This document shows, piece after piece, positions 25,077 to 37,679 of a stretch of 45,671 nt of DNA. The notes under the pieces were generated by a model. That model was not told the origin of the DNA. It did no database searches and was given only the letters and a program-made list of their open reading frames with translations. The DNA is from Seison nebaliae (taxonomy: Eukaryota > Rotifera > Pararotatoria > Seisonacea > Seisonidae): the NCBI GenBank assembly GCA_023231475.1, contig JALJEE010001512.1:1-45671 (forward strand). Direction: 5' to 3'. Made by a program: the position numbers and the translations under genes. The stretch's first letter is position 1, and every line of letters starts with the position of its first letter.

Positions 25077-25509
25077 CTTCTATTTCGACTATTTAAAGAA
25101 TGATGAAAAATAAAAAGTAATTCAATCGATTTATATAATCGAAGAAAAATGGGAGAAAATTAATCCAATTAATTTGTGTTTTTTGAAATGACAGAAAATG
25201 AAATTTTTTACTTCTTCTTCAAATCATTATAATGTTTACTTGTATTTTATATGAAATTATTAAGGAAATTTTACAATTTTCAAATGATCAATTATAAAAG
25301 ACATTAATTTTTAATTCTACAAATTTTTCTTGGGCGATTAGTAATAGCTGTAATTTCAAATTTCAATAATTCTTTCTCTTTTCAAAAGTCCATTACTTCT
25401 CTCATCGACATATAAGAGGAGAATGAAATTCGAGAACTTCAAAATCGATTCTTCAAATTTAAGCATATCAACACTCGTATTCCAATAGGTTTTCTTTTCC
25501 TTTGATAAA
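25077..25509. other. Divergent promoter region between MRPL47 and PIN1
   Basis: 433 bp separate the two start codons, which face away from each other. Both promoters must be here or overlap the genes. I cannot identify a TATA box or initiator with confidence. Confidence 0.5.
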
Positions 25510-25995
25510 ATGTCGGAGTGGCAAACGGCCATTAGTCGTTCAACTGGCAAACGATACTTCTTCAATAAGGAAACTCATGTGAGTCAATGGGAGAAACCAG
25601 AAGGTGTGGAAATCACAATAAAATGTTCTCATATTTTATTGAAACATAAAGAATCAAGACGACCCTCATCGTGGCGACAACAAGAAATTACTAGAACGAA
25701 AGAAGAAGCGATTGAAAAATTGAAAGGTTTCCAACGATCTCTTTGATGTTTCTTTATATGAAATGGATTTGAAGAGTTACGTTATTTAATAACGACGAAG
25801 AATGTGGATTTTGGACATTTGGCCAAAGCAGTCAGCGATTGTCGCTCACATGATCAAAGTGGTTCATTAGGTGAATTTGGTCGAGGTGAAATGCAGAAAC
25901 CGTTTGAAGACGCTGCATTCGCTTTAGCTATTGGAGAGTTATCCGAAATTGTTGATACGGAATCTGGAGTTCATTTAATTCTTCGAACTGGTTGA
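25510..25995 (+). CDS. PIN1: Peptidyl-prolyl cis-trans isomerase Pin1
   Basis: Isomerises pSer/pThr-Pro bonds, mainly in nuclear and cell-cycle phosphoproteins. Exons 25510-25726 and 25775-25995 join to 145 residues (human 163). Residues 1-32 form a WW domain with the two Trp (W4, W27) and the [11 protein letters not shown] turn. It lacks the usual Leu-Pro-Pro-Gly lead-in and so begins unusually abruptly. The parvulin domain follows: CSHILLKH (catalytic-site His), the phosphate-binding basic loop [12 protein letters not shown], the active-site Cys of SDC at residue 95, [19 protein letters not shown] and the terminal GVHLILRTG. All the residues I know to be needed are present, so it should be active. 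The single 48-nt intron has a GTTTCC donor and a GAAG acceptor. It is the only plus-strand gene in this block. Confidence 0.96.
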
Positions 25996-26123
25996 GAGAA
26001 GATGAAAACATTTAAAAATATTTTATTAAATATCCAAAATATCTTCTCCATTTTTTTCTATTATATATATAATCAATTTTTTGGTTGATTATATTGTGCC
26101 GTTTTTATTCGATTTTTCATTAA

Positions 26124-27793
26124 CTACAAACAAACATATCGAAATTTTGATGAAGCAAATATTCCAATAGTCGAAAAAGATATAATTGAAATAGATGAAG
26201 TGGAAGAAGAGAAAAATGATCTAACTGAAATCATTTTTTTTTGACGAGTTTGATGATTTCTCATATATTCTTCCAATTCGTCGAAATTGGCGATAAATGA
26301 TCTTATCTTTTTCGAATTCTTCTTCTCTTCTTTATCTTTTGTCAATTTTTCCTTTTTTGTCATTATCACATCTTCTCCATCCATTTCATCATCCACACCT
26401 GCTTGCTCACTCTCACCCGATTTTCTCCATTGATCCTTTTTCTTTTCTCGAAATTTCTGATAAGATCCTTCAAATTCTTCTACATCAACCACTTCTTTTA
26501 ACGGAAATGGGTAATTATCTTCACATTCATCGAAATATGTCATATAACGGAACATTCTTTTTGTAGTCGGTTCATTTCGTTTACGACTATCAAATAATTA
26601 GGAAATTTGAGAAATGGAATGAATATGAATAACGTTTCATTTATTTTGTTTCCTGTTTCTTCTGTTGAATCTCTAACGAATGAGATTCTTGATATATCAT
26701 TATCATTATCGTTACCATCATCATTTATTAATGATTTTTTCGAATTCACATCTTCTTTCGGTAAGATGATATCGGTAACTTTCTGATTATACCAATCTTC
26801 TACCGGTTCTGTTAACGATTCATAAATTTCATCTAAAATTCAAATAAATTACAACGATGAAATATCGAAAGAAGAAAATTGTGGAAAAAAAAACTGAATT
26901 TATCATTCGATTTCTTCTCAATATTCTTCTCATTTTCTGACGGTTGAGAATTTGAAGAGTTTTCAGTTGATTGAGATGCGAGAGAGAATCCAAATTTAAA
27001 ATCTTCTTCACTCTTAATGGAAATAGCCAATGGATTGTTGACGACGACTTTCATTTTTTTATTTGATCCATTTTCTTCCGATTTTCCTTTTTTCTTTTTT
27101 CTCTTTTGATTCTTTTTCGAAGAATTCTCATCATTCATCGATTGTTTTTCTTCTACTTTTTTCTGATTCAAATTAAATTGTTGGAGAAGTGGATCAAATC
27201 GATTCATTGGTGTCATTGATTTCGAATTGACTTTCTTCTTCATCTTTTTCATTTCACTTCCACTAATTTCACTCATCATCTTTAAAGACGATTCATTCTC
27301 TTCATGAATCTCTTCATCTATATCTTTCTCTAACGAAATAATAATTCAATTTCGATAAATTGAAGATGAAACCTGATTCATCAACAATTTTATGATTTTC
27401 CAAGAAACTTTTCGTCAACTTAAAACGGGAATCGAATCCAATTTTATTTTGAAGTTCCATCATCTTCTGTCCGTCCTCTATTGACATTTTTTTATTTTCA
27501 TTCGTTTTTTCCGATATTTTATCACGAAAATTATCTTCCTCTTCATCATCATCATCATTGAATAATTGTTTCTTGTTATTTGAATTACATTCTTCTTTCA
27601 TCTCTTCATCCTCAGAATCGAATTTCATATGATTCTTCTTAAAATTTTGCTGAAATTATTTAATTAGTTCAATCAAATAAAATGAATGAAAGACAACTGG
27701 CTCATTTAATAAACTATTGATTACATTCTTTCTTTCATTAATCTCATCATTAACTAATTTTAGTTTGTTCAACCGTATTTTATTCGAATCCAT
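26124..27793 (-). CDS. NOL8: NOL8-like nucleolar protein
   Basis: Human NOL8 is a nucleolar protein implicated in rRNA maturation and cell growth. Exons on the minus strand are 27698-27793, 27373-27649, 26895-27329, 26634-26832 and 26124-26586, 489 residues. The match is to the C-terminal half of NOL8 and rests on several landmarks in order: an N..RL..L...N.EI.ERK..I segment followed by HMKFDSEDEE, the FDSRFKLTKSFLEN motif, MNRFDP next to a Lys-rich tract, a FKFGFSLAS motif, and a terminal FRYMTYFD...KKKDQWRK region. It is very rich in Lys, Glu, Asn and Ser, with several likely nuclear localisation signals. The N-terminal RRM of human NOL8 is not seen here: the start is the first Met after a possible acceptor, so an upstream exon could exist. 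The 3' end is also uncertain, since a last intron could shift the stop to 26073-26075. Confidence 0.6.
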
Positions 27794-28141
27794 CTTTTCA
27801 TGGACTTCTTTCTTGAGCTAACAAATTCAAAAATTCAACTACAGACAAATTTATAATTATTTTCAATTTTTTTTTATATTAAATTATTAAAAGTTCTTCA
27901 TATCCGTTGACTAGGGGACGATAAATTCCAAAATAAATATATTTAATAAAATTCCTAAAAAAAATCGATTTAATAAAATTCAAATGGAAATTTATCGAAT
28001 AAAATTCAAAAGAAAATTGATAAATGATAAATGAAGATGGATAAATTTAATAATTTATTAAGATTAAATTTTATGAGTAGAAATTAGTTGTCGAAAATGA
28101 ACATTTAAATAAATTGAGATTAATCTAATCGTTAAAATAAA
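27794..28141. other. Spacer with repeated AATAAAATTC-like sequence
   Basis: AT-rich DNA between the NOL8-like gene and the small secreted-peptide gene. From about 27935 to 28060 the phrase TTTAATAAAATTC or a close variant recurs, which looks like a decayed local tandem repeat. A missing first exon of the NOL8-like gene could lie here, but I do not see one. Confidence 0.45.
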
Positions 28142-28447
28142 TTACCACCACATTCCACCGAATCCATACCAGGAACTGTAATAAGGAGCATAGTAGCTCA
28201 TGTATGGTGAATAGTATCCACCCCACCATCGTTTCTCCATTTTCTTCTCAACTTTGTCTTCCGTTTTCTCAATTTCCTTGATTAATTGCACTTTATCTTC
28301 TTTAATTATCTTCATTTCCTTCATTGCTTCCTCTAATTGATCAGTGAACTTCTCCAATCGTTGTTGCGTTTCAGCGTTGGTTTGCGGTCGGCACATACCA
28401 AGGGCGACTAATGCGAAAATCGACAAAATGATCAATGACAATTTCAT
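28142..28447 (-). CDS. Small secreted prepropeptide with a Trp/Tyr/Gly-rich C-terminal peptide
   Basis: 101 residues in one exon. Residues 1-19 are a clear signal peptide (MKLSLIILSIFALVALGMC). Residues 22-72 are a highly charged Glu/Lys helix, probably a coiled coil. A KR site at residues 72-73 is followed by a 28-residue peptide made almost wholly of Trp, Tyr, Gly, Ser and Pro, opening WWGGYYSPYM and ending GFGGMWW at the stop. The layout (signal, acidic/basic spacer, dibasic site, aromatic-Gly peptide) resembles animal antimicrobial or cuticle-associated peptides of the Tyr/Gly type, but I recognise no family and there is no C-terminal Gly for amidation. The coding frame is well supported. 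The function is unknown. Confidence 0.7.
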   Translation of the reverse strand: MKLSLIILSIFALVALGMCRPQTNAETQQRLEKFTDQLEEAMKEMKIIKEDKVQLIKEIEKTEDKVEKKMEKRWWGGYYSPYMSYYAPYYSSWYGFGGMWW

Positions 28448-28889
28448 GATTAATTATAATTGTTTGGAAGGAAATAAGATGTTGAAATGTTTCTGATGAA
28501 TGAATGTGGATGAGTAATCATGAAAATGTTCTCGTTTTTATAGTAGGAATTCCTTCAGCACAAATCGTTCGATATGTAAAAAACTATCTTCGAAACCTAT
28601 TGACAAGTCCCTTCTTTTAACAATTTTCCCTTTAACTTCTCATCTTTTTTAACATTTCTCCCAAAATTTCCTCCCTTTATTCGTCAAATTTTTCATGAAT
28701 TCAATATAGTTTTTCACTTTTTTTATTTTCATTAAAATTTCCGTTCGGTTTTAAAATGTATCTCTTTCGTACAAGTTTTCTGATAGTATCATCGAGAGTA
28801 TCATAATTAATTTGTGGATTATTTTTGATTTGTAGAAAAGAATTAGAGAAGAAATATAATTTTTATTGACAATTATCCTAAATTCTTTT
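28448..28889. other. Promoter side of the secreted-peptide gene
   Basis: Upstream of the small secreted-peptide gene and downstream of the next gene on the same strand. An AATAAA for the upstream gene lies at about 28859-28866 on the minus strand. No further gene. Confidence 0.45.
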
Positions 28890-30561
28890 CTACGGTTTAA
28901 TATTGAGACATGGGAATGGAATCTTGTTTGATGGAATTAGAGGAAAGGAATCGTATTTGTCTGATGGTGAATTTGATGGAATGACTCGTCCTAATGATTG
29001 CTTCGAACAAAATTCTTCAAGTATTTCGTCAGAATAATTATTTTGGAATTCTGTCAACTGGAAAGAATAATTGAGTTTAATTGAAATAATTTAAGAGAAA
29101 CTGAAAAGCAATTTACATTGTCTCTACGATCAATTCCATACTGTCTGACGTTGTATCCGGGTAGTAATGGAAGTAGAATCATGAATTGAATATTCATCAA
29201 ATTCTTCTCACTTTCTCCATTTTGATGGAGAATTGGAATTAAAAAATTTGGTGGATAATTCTCATTTTTCACCAAATTTGTGTGATGATGTTGAAATTGT
29301 AGGAGGAAGTTATTAGGGAATTGTTCTAAATAATTTCTTTCTATTTTCAATGAAATAAATTTTTCACCGATATGACTCTGATGGTAAATGAAGAATATTG
29401 GAATGATTAATTCATGTATGATTGATGAATGTACAATTTTTATTTCTTTCGTCATTTTCATTTCATTGGAATTGATGTGAATGAATATCTTCCAATTTCC
29501 ATAAAATAAAAAATTAATTAAATTAATTAAAATAAAAAGAAACATTTTCATCTCGAATATCATTCAAAATAATTGTATGAAAATTCTTTATCGATTGGAC
29601 GGGTATTAGAAAAATTGTTGATTTTGAATATCGATTCACTTCGAATGATAAACTTCTCATTCGCTTCGACATGAAATACATATTCCTCCTCAAATCCAGT
29701 AAAAGTGTCATATAACCAAAATTTCTCGTACGATTGTGAGGAGATTGAGAGATTTGTTCGATTTCCAATATCGATAATTCATAATCGAATTGTCGTTTCT
29801 GATATTCTTTTTTTAAGGAGAAAGGAAATTGGAAAATTTTTCAAAATAATTTCAACTATGATGAATTGTTCCGATATATTCGGTAAGAAATGGATGAGAT
29901 ATCATATTGTAAATAATCACATCGTCACCACGACCAAATAATAAAATTAACTAGAATTGAATATATTGAAATTTGATTTTATTTGGAGACTAACACTCTT
30001 TATTAAATAATCATCTTTCTGAAATTTGATAATAAATTTCTCTTCCTGCCAATCCGACGATTTGCCAAGGATATCCAAGAAATTCTCCATATCATCTCCT
30101 TGAATAACGATTTTGAGAAGTTGATTATTCTCTCCTTTCACATTCTCCAAATCGATAACAATAATAGAATGAAAATGTAAAAGAATGATTCGAGAGAGAA
30201 ACTTTCGTCGTGAAACGGAATCGTTTATTCCAATTATTTTGGATATACAAATAACCAGATTGTTGAGGATTATCGCATATTATTCCAATCAAAATGAAAT
30301 CATTATGTAAATTAGATAATTCCTTCACTTTACATATGTCGGATAACATCAAATTTATTGGGCGGCAATATGTGTATTTTGATTTTAAGGAACATAATCG
30401 TTTCCCGAATAGGAGAAAGAAGAAGATAAATGAACAATGATCAGAAATAGGTAGAGAAATGATGAACAAGATAAATTGTCTAGTGACTTACAGGTAATTC
30501 TTCCGATATTCCCCAATAAAAATGAACTGCAAATTACCAGATATGGAAACAACAAAATCAT
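28890..30561 (-). CDS. Unrecognised secreted or luminal protein, 413 residues
   Basis: Seven exons on the minus strand: 30492-30561, 30203-30327, 29995-30144, 29857-29950, 29544-29806, 29117-29488 and 28890-29057. Phases agree throughout and total exactly 414 codons. Residues 1-20 are a signal peptide (MILLFPYLVICSSFLLG). The rest alternates hydrophobic and polar residues in beta-strand fashion, with few Cys and no later membrane segment, so a soluble beta-rich luminal or secreted protein is likely (inference). The first intron (GTAAGT donor, 164 nt) is the least certain. I do not recognise the family, and similarity searching of the joined protein would decide it. It is followed by the secreted-peptide gene on the same strand. 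Confidence 0.6.
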
Positions 30562-33500
30562 TCTTCCTTTAATGTAACAAATGTATTTTTTATAGGTTTA
30601 AATTTCCCCCAAATGTCTACGTGACACTTGTTAGTCATCGTAGAAAATTGAAAGAAAACGGAAATAAACTTTGAACTTTTCTAAAAATTCTTTTTTGCGA
30701 TGTCATTTAATTCGGAATAATTCGAAGAAAAAATCTCACACAACGAAAGTCTCGACCTAAGGCTTACGTTAACTCCATTTTTGCCACTTCCTCTCCACTT
30801 TTCTAATTCCTGCGAGTCAATTTTCATTCGAATCACTTAACTTTCTCTCGGTGATGAGGAGAATGGACAAGTAGGAATTCCAATTGGCACATCTGAGTTG
30901 CATTGTAATTCTCTTAATTTTCCTATTCTACTCATATATTTTATGTTTTAGTTATGATTCGTTCATTCTTTGTGAAATTATGTATTATACATAATATGTA
31001 ATCAATAACTAACAAATTGTAAGTAACAATGTCTTTTTTCCACTTCATTCTCACTTTTAAGGGAGATTTCAGATTGATTTACTTTAAAATAAATTTTATG
31101 TTTTTCATTTGGGCAAATGAGATTTATTCGATTTCCATATAAAATAATCCGGAAAAGAATTTGCATGTGGAAAGAAACATTGTTATCTCTATTTATTGTG
31201 CTAAGTTTATGAACAGTTTGATTTCATCCAATTTCACCAAGTTCAATTGATTAATATAATACAGTTATGTCATTTTTATGATATATATATGTTCGTATGT
31301 TTCATGTTTCGTTCATGTAGGACATTGAGAGGATTCGTGTTCATAGTGAGAATGGGGAAGGAGGAGAAGATTTGATGAGTATCGTTCCGAATCGATAACA
31401 TGTTATTTAATGATATGCTTCGACTAATAAAAAGACGATTTGGACATATGGCGATTAGTAAGCAGTTCAATTAATTCCATGTCGTAGTTGGAAATATTTG
31501 ACGTGCTAATTTCTCTATTGGCACTATTTATACAGTGTATTATAATGATTGTGTAATGTGAAATGAATGGAAGGTAAGAAGACTTCATCTGATATTCACA
31601 TCAAAATGGATAATCGTTATCGTCTCTATGTAGATGAGAGAAGGACGACTAATTTTCCACACGAATTTACTAACATCATTCAATAATCGGGCAAATGTCT
31701 TATCCTTTACCCTCTTTATTATTCCTGTTAATTAATTGATTTTTCCTGTTTCTCCTTTCACTGGTTGGGAGAAAGAACTATTAGAAAGGATGGTCTATTC
31801 GAATCGTGAACGAGGAGCGAAATGTGTCTTCAATTGAGTGACGACTATGGAATAGACATAGTGAAAAAAAATGAATTGATTTTCTTCTTTTCATGCTCAT
31901 CCTCTTCATTCGAATAATTACTTTTCCAACTACAAAGTCTCTCCTCCGTTTTCTTGATATTGCTCCTTTGCTTATTTGGGGAGTATAATGTGCAACCTTA
32001 CTTTCCTGTTTCGTGCTCTCGACATTATTTATTTATAATTAACTTCTCTTGCTTTTCTTATTCGTCTTTAGATTTGTACTTTCTCCTTCATCATTCCCAG
32101 GGATTCTTATCGTCATTCCTAATCCAAAGTAGTTGACATAATTCGTTAACCGATATCAATTCAGAACGAACAGTTAAGTGGAGGAGAGAGTGACCATGTC
32201 CCAACTTCTATATCATTCGTCCATTATAACGACAAGACCGGATAGGCAAGGTCTAGACCTCAAATTAATAATGTTAATTAATTATACGGCTCTTAATTAA
32301 GTATTTAATTAATTTAATCGTCTTAATTACATATCACTAATTTTATGTTATTATTAATTATATATTACATGTATGATGAGATTATGGAAATTTCGGAAGA
32401 TTATGGAAGAAAAAGTTAATTATATGATTTGTGCACAATTGATGCACAATTAGTACACAATCAATTATCGATCGACAAATCTTGTCATATCTATCAATTA
32501 TCGTACATGAATCATGAAATAATAATGATTGTTCACATTCCATTCTCTTCTCTGAACTCGCTCTCCACCTTGGACTGTTTGACAGAATGTAATAGATATG
32601 AGATTTGATTCATTTGATGGAATTTCCTTCTCAACATTCTTCCATTCCACTAATATGGAAGAAAGGACTTTCTCTTGTAAGTTTGACATCGAATGAAACC
32701 AGCTGGATGAAGACGTCCTTCATTTTCACAACTAATGCCTTTGCCTATCGGTTGGCATGGACATCAATTTCATTTGCACTACTGTTGCACATGAATTCTT
32801 CCATGAGAGAGGAATAGTATTAACTTATATGGAATGTTGGTATATGTGCTTTCTATTTATTTGATACTCCTCCAAACTTCCATTGAATGGGGAGTGGAAG
32901 AAGAAGAAATCAAAGAAGATTAATTCATTTCATGCGAAAGATAAAATATTAATTTATATTTCTTCTAATTAATTTTTGGTCATCAATAAAAAATGGAAAT
33001 GTTCTCACTTTTATTCTTACCAAAAAATTCTATTCTGATCAAATCTCATTGTGTCAATTCTTGTTAGTACTCCAGTTAGTAATCTAACCAATCGATGCTT
33101 GATAAGTTAATAGAATTCTCAAAGATACTTATTTCACCAGTCTAAAGGAAACATTAACCTTGATCCTTGTTTGGAGGAACATCAACATTTCTCCTTATGT
33201 TTGTCATCATTTCTATCTCTCACAACCTTACCACTCTAGCACTGTCCATTCATTTACTTTTTTCCCTCATAGTTCTCTTATTGAATTACGTATGGATGAG
33301 GGAGATCAGAACAGCAACATTCTATCCCCAACTCATTCTCAAACTCACAATTTAAAATACGAATATGACTCTCCTTCCTTCCTAATTATATTAAGTAAAA
33401 CTACATATCCCATTTCGATTTACATCTTCAACAAATCGACTATTTTCACTCGCCAGACCAATACTCTCCATTATCTCCAATGAATGGATAATAATTTCGT

Positions 33501-36500
33501 AAGAAATCCCTAGGAAAACCATCGGCAAAACCATCTGTATACGATAATCCATTCGATCTTTTAAATGTTTTTTTAAGTTCGCTTCTAACAACGAAAAACA
33601 CACCAAACTTCTATTTAGAAAACTTCTTATAAATCAATTTTTAATCCCAAAAAAAAATATCTACAAATTCGTTCGCCATTGAAAATATTATGTAAAGAAT
33701 GGATGAAACCAATGTTATTATGGAAAATAGAAAAATTTTAATTTGAACTTAATGAAAATAAATAATCATTCATAACATTGCCATTGTTTTTCTTTTCCCA
33801 TTCCTTCTTTCTCTTCTCTAAATTCAAGTCGATTTCTCAATTCGATAATTTCTTCCTTCTAATTCGCCGTTCCGATGCTCCGTTCCAATGCGCATTATGC
33901 ATGCAATATAACCAGATAAACATTTTCCCAAGTCACTTCACAAATCTCGATTGAATATATCAGATGAAACAAATAGGAGAACGAACATTCTCTCCCCTCC
34001 GTCCCCGTCCATTGTCATAGAAACATAAGCTTGTTGTCTATTGATGAATAGTTATATAAGTAATTCGTCTTATTTGCTTATTTATTCTTCACTTTTATGA
34101 AATTGCCAATCGATGACTTAGATTCCCTTCCTCTCTTCTCCCCCGACCAATCCTACAATCGCCTTCAATTGTTCCACTCTCATAATAATAAACAATAAGA
34201 AATTTTTGCGCAGAATTAAAGGAATGAATAGGAGATTTTTCTATGTTTATTGTTAAAATAATATTATGTAACAGTCGAATTTTCAATATTTCTGACAAAC
34301 GGATATAAGATAATTGATGACTAGCATTAAGAAAATCCTCTTCCAATTATCTTCCATTCATGTGTAAATTTCTCAAATGTACTTCGTTTACGTTAATTTC
34401 CTTCGCAATATTTCTATCCTCCGTTATTCCGGTTCGCAAATGTAAAATGATCATCATCATCATCATGTTTCTTAAATGATATTGAATCAGTCGAATAAGT
34501 TTAATGGACATTCATTCCTCACCATTCGCTTCTTCCTATCAGAAGAATGATAGAATTATTGGTTTTAAGAAGAACATTCATGAAAAATATTTTTTAAGCA
34601 AATAAGCATGCTAAACAAATAATTGGTGGAATAAACAAAAAGTTTAGTCGTTTCTTCCGGTTCCATTCCTCTACTTAATGTAACATTGGTCAATTGGGAG
34701 GAATGTAGTTATGGTGAAATGTTCTTTTGCTTTTGGATTATCCAGAAAATGGACAAGTTTGTTCCATCATTGTAAATATAATGGAAATGGATAATTGTAG
34801 AAATATCGATCTACATCGTTTTCCAAGGTCGATCATGTGCAAGAGTGCAAAAGTAATATTTCTTTAATCAATTTCTCTTTTAAATTTCCTTTAATTAATA
34901 TCCATAAACTTTCATCGTTCAGGAAACGGCTCAATTAATCGATTCACACCTCAACTTTCTCATTTGTTTACATCTTTTAAACAATTATTTTTGAAAGTTA
35001 TTTCATTAGAAAAATATCATTCACATTTGGTCATACTTCTCCAACTATTCTCTCAATTTCCCGTAAAATCTCGTTCAATAATCTCCAACGTATTTTTTTC
35101 TCATTTTTTATTTCTATACCTTAAAAATTCTTCTAATTATTATTAGTTTAAGCATATATATTTTATTAAATTTTATCAAACTGAAAAAAGGAAGACTGGA
35201 GAAGTAGTTGTTGTCTTACTGATATTAAGAGAGATAACAAAAGAAAATGATGTAAAAGAAAAGGAGGACCCAAGTAAATTTCGTAATAAAATTTTTTCTG
35301 GGTCTTTTCTGAAGGAAAGTGTGTTGTATTGATAAAGATTCTTCGTATGTTTCGTTAGTCATCTCGTTTTTCTTAAATAATCAAACATTGAATACTCGTA
35401 TGAATTTAGGAAGATCATTCGATATTGTTCTTATCGCTGTTGTGAGGGAGTATGTTTACCTTTCTCTTCTGAAAAACATTGAGAGGAAAAAGATGGAATA
35501 GGAACAAAAGAGAATTATTTTTTAAATGATCAACAGACGAGATGCCAAAAAATAGCAGACGGACCATTTCGGGTATCTTTCAACATACTAAACATTTGAT
35601 GGGGAAATGAAATGATGATTTTAGTGTTTCAACTGAAGGAACAATTATATTCAATGACATTATCATTATCCCGATGACTATTGTGTCATGTTTGTTTGAA
35701 TCGATGAAAAAAAAAGTAGAAGGAAATTCGACCATTCATATTTAACCGTGTGCCACTTATCTCTCATACAAATGTCTCTATTTTAAGGTTTCCAATTTGA
35801 AATAATAAATTAATTGTTGTCTACATAAAACGGGGACAACAACAAAATGAGTAGAGGACAATTCGTCAGTAGTTTTGAAACCGAAAAAAAATTATTTAAG
35901 TCTAATAATATTTATTTTCTATATTTTCCTGTATAATCATCCTCATGTCGTAGGATGATCTTGTCTGATTTGGTAATGTGGCGACTCTTTTGTCGGATGA
36001 ATTTTTCGCTCTTTCTCCATAGGAGACATCCGATCAATTATGGACATGGAGGATTTGTCAACGATTTTTGAGTTCATTTTATGAGGAGACTATAAAAATC
36101 TTCACGAATGATTGAAATATGGAAATCGAACAACATTATCCAGTTGAGGCAATTTATTTCCAGAGGTTTTTTAAGGATAAAGTTTTTTGTGGTGGAAGTG
36201 TGTGAAGTGTGATGGAAGGAAAGAATTCACCAATTTAATTATCGTTTATTTCCATTCTCAATTTAGCTATTCATAAGTAAATGTCCTGTAAATTTATCTA
36301 CATACGACATAGCATTTCCGACATTTATCGAACGATGTCGTTATCAAATACACACCGGATGATATACAAGGGTCTCCTCTAATAATTGATGAGAAAATTT
36401 ACTTTCTTTCTCTATTGGAAACGACAAACTGTAAATTCCACTGTATGAGAGAAAGGTTCGATGGAAATAATTCGAAGAGAATAATGTCTCATTTACATCA

Positions 36501-37679
36501 AACGCCGGAACGGAAGACGATGCTCTACTTCCAGACATTGTCATAGATGCTTTTTTGACATTTATCGCTCATATTATCAATAATCAACCATCGACTAATC
36601 AATGTTTTGAGTGGGCTAATAGTGTAATTGTTGTGTATAATTAATAATGAGAGAAACATTTCTTCCCCAAAAGTATATTTTCACAACTGTTTCTGTTTTT
36701 CTTCAAGCATATTATTTGTTTCACTGAAAACCTTTTTGATCGATATGAAGCTACTGAAAGTTTTTCAATAAATTTCTCGGATGAGAAAGTAAAATATGAA
36801 GAGAAAGATAATTATTTTAATAAATATTTTCGTCAAAATATTCTTTTTGAATTAAATCATTTTTAAAAAAATTTTTCTACCGGATTTTTTATCCCAAACA
36901 ATTTTTCGAAAGTTTTCTTTAATTTTAATATCGTACAAATTAATTTGATATTAGTGTTGATAAAAATAAATTAAATAAATCTCTAAATATCTACGTATGT
37001 GTATGTGAGGGTAGATATAGATCTCCTTTGGACGAATGGATGTATGGGAATATATTAGGTATATAAACAGAAACAATTAAATGGTAAAAGAGTTAACTCT
37101 AGTTAGTTGAGAAGACTAACTTGTAAATGTCTTTCAAGTTTGAACGACTGATATGTATATGTGGGCGTTTCTTTAACACGTGGAGATGGATGGATCGATC
37201 GATCGTTTTCGATAGTAAGACGGAAAATGATTATTAATAAAAGAGTGAATTTATTGAATTGAAATGAATGTATGAAAAATTTTCATTGAAAATGTTATTT
37301 AGACTATCGATATTGATGTAAGTAAATGAATGTTCTTGAAAGTATTATGAGAGAAAGATGAGTATGTTACGACATGTTGAATTGACCGTCATCCATTTGT
37401 ATACAGAATTCGATTTGTAGATGGGAAATTGAGATTTGGAGGAGGTCGCCATATTTGAATGTTTAGTTTTATTACTACTCCGGTTCAACCACACTGACAA
37501 ACATATGAGAAGAGATTTCGATTGGAATTCTTTCGACCAAACACTAATCTCTCGACTCTTCATTTCCGAAGGTTGGAGATCGATTAGGATCGACATCACT
37601 CTACAACAATAAGAGGAAATAAATTCTCTTGCATCTTATCGAATCATCAATAAATTATTTGAACGATTTACACCATAAA
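30562..37679. other. Gene-poor 7.1 kb stretch upstream of the ORP gene
   Basis: I find no supported exon, tRNA or mobile element. Two overlapping plus-strand frames at 33160-33483 are pyrimidine-rich and not protein-like. Notable sequence is the TAAT-rich cluster at 32260-32365 and the tandem CACAATT motif at 32430-32465. The region probably contains the ORP promoter and an untranslated first exon. Confidence 0.5.
32260..32475. promoter_or_regulatory. Candidate regulatory cluster: TAATTA-rich block and three spaced CACAATT copies
   Basis: From 32260 to 32365 the words TAATTA and TTAATTAA occur many times, the core bound by homeodomain proteins. Directly after, three copies of a (T/A)(G/A)CACAATT motif are spaced 13 bp apart (about 32432-32462). 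No gene overlaps it. AT-rich drift can make TAAT words by chance, so this is only a candidate. Confidence 0.3.

Noticed and set aside
33160-33606. Two overlapping plus-strand frames and one minus-strand frame
   Set aside because: Composition follows local T/C bias. Nothing resembles a domain, and overlapping frames of similar length argue for chance.
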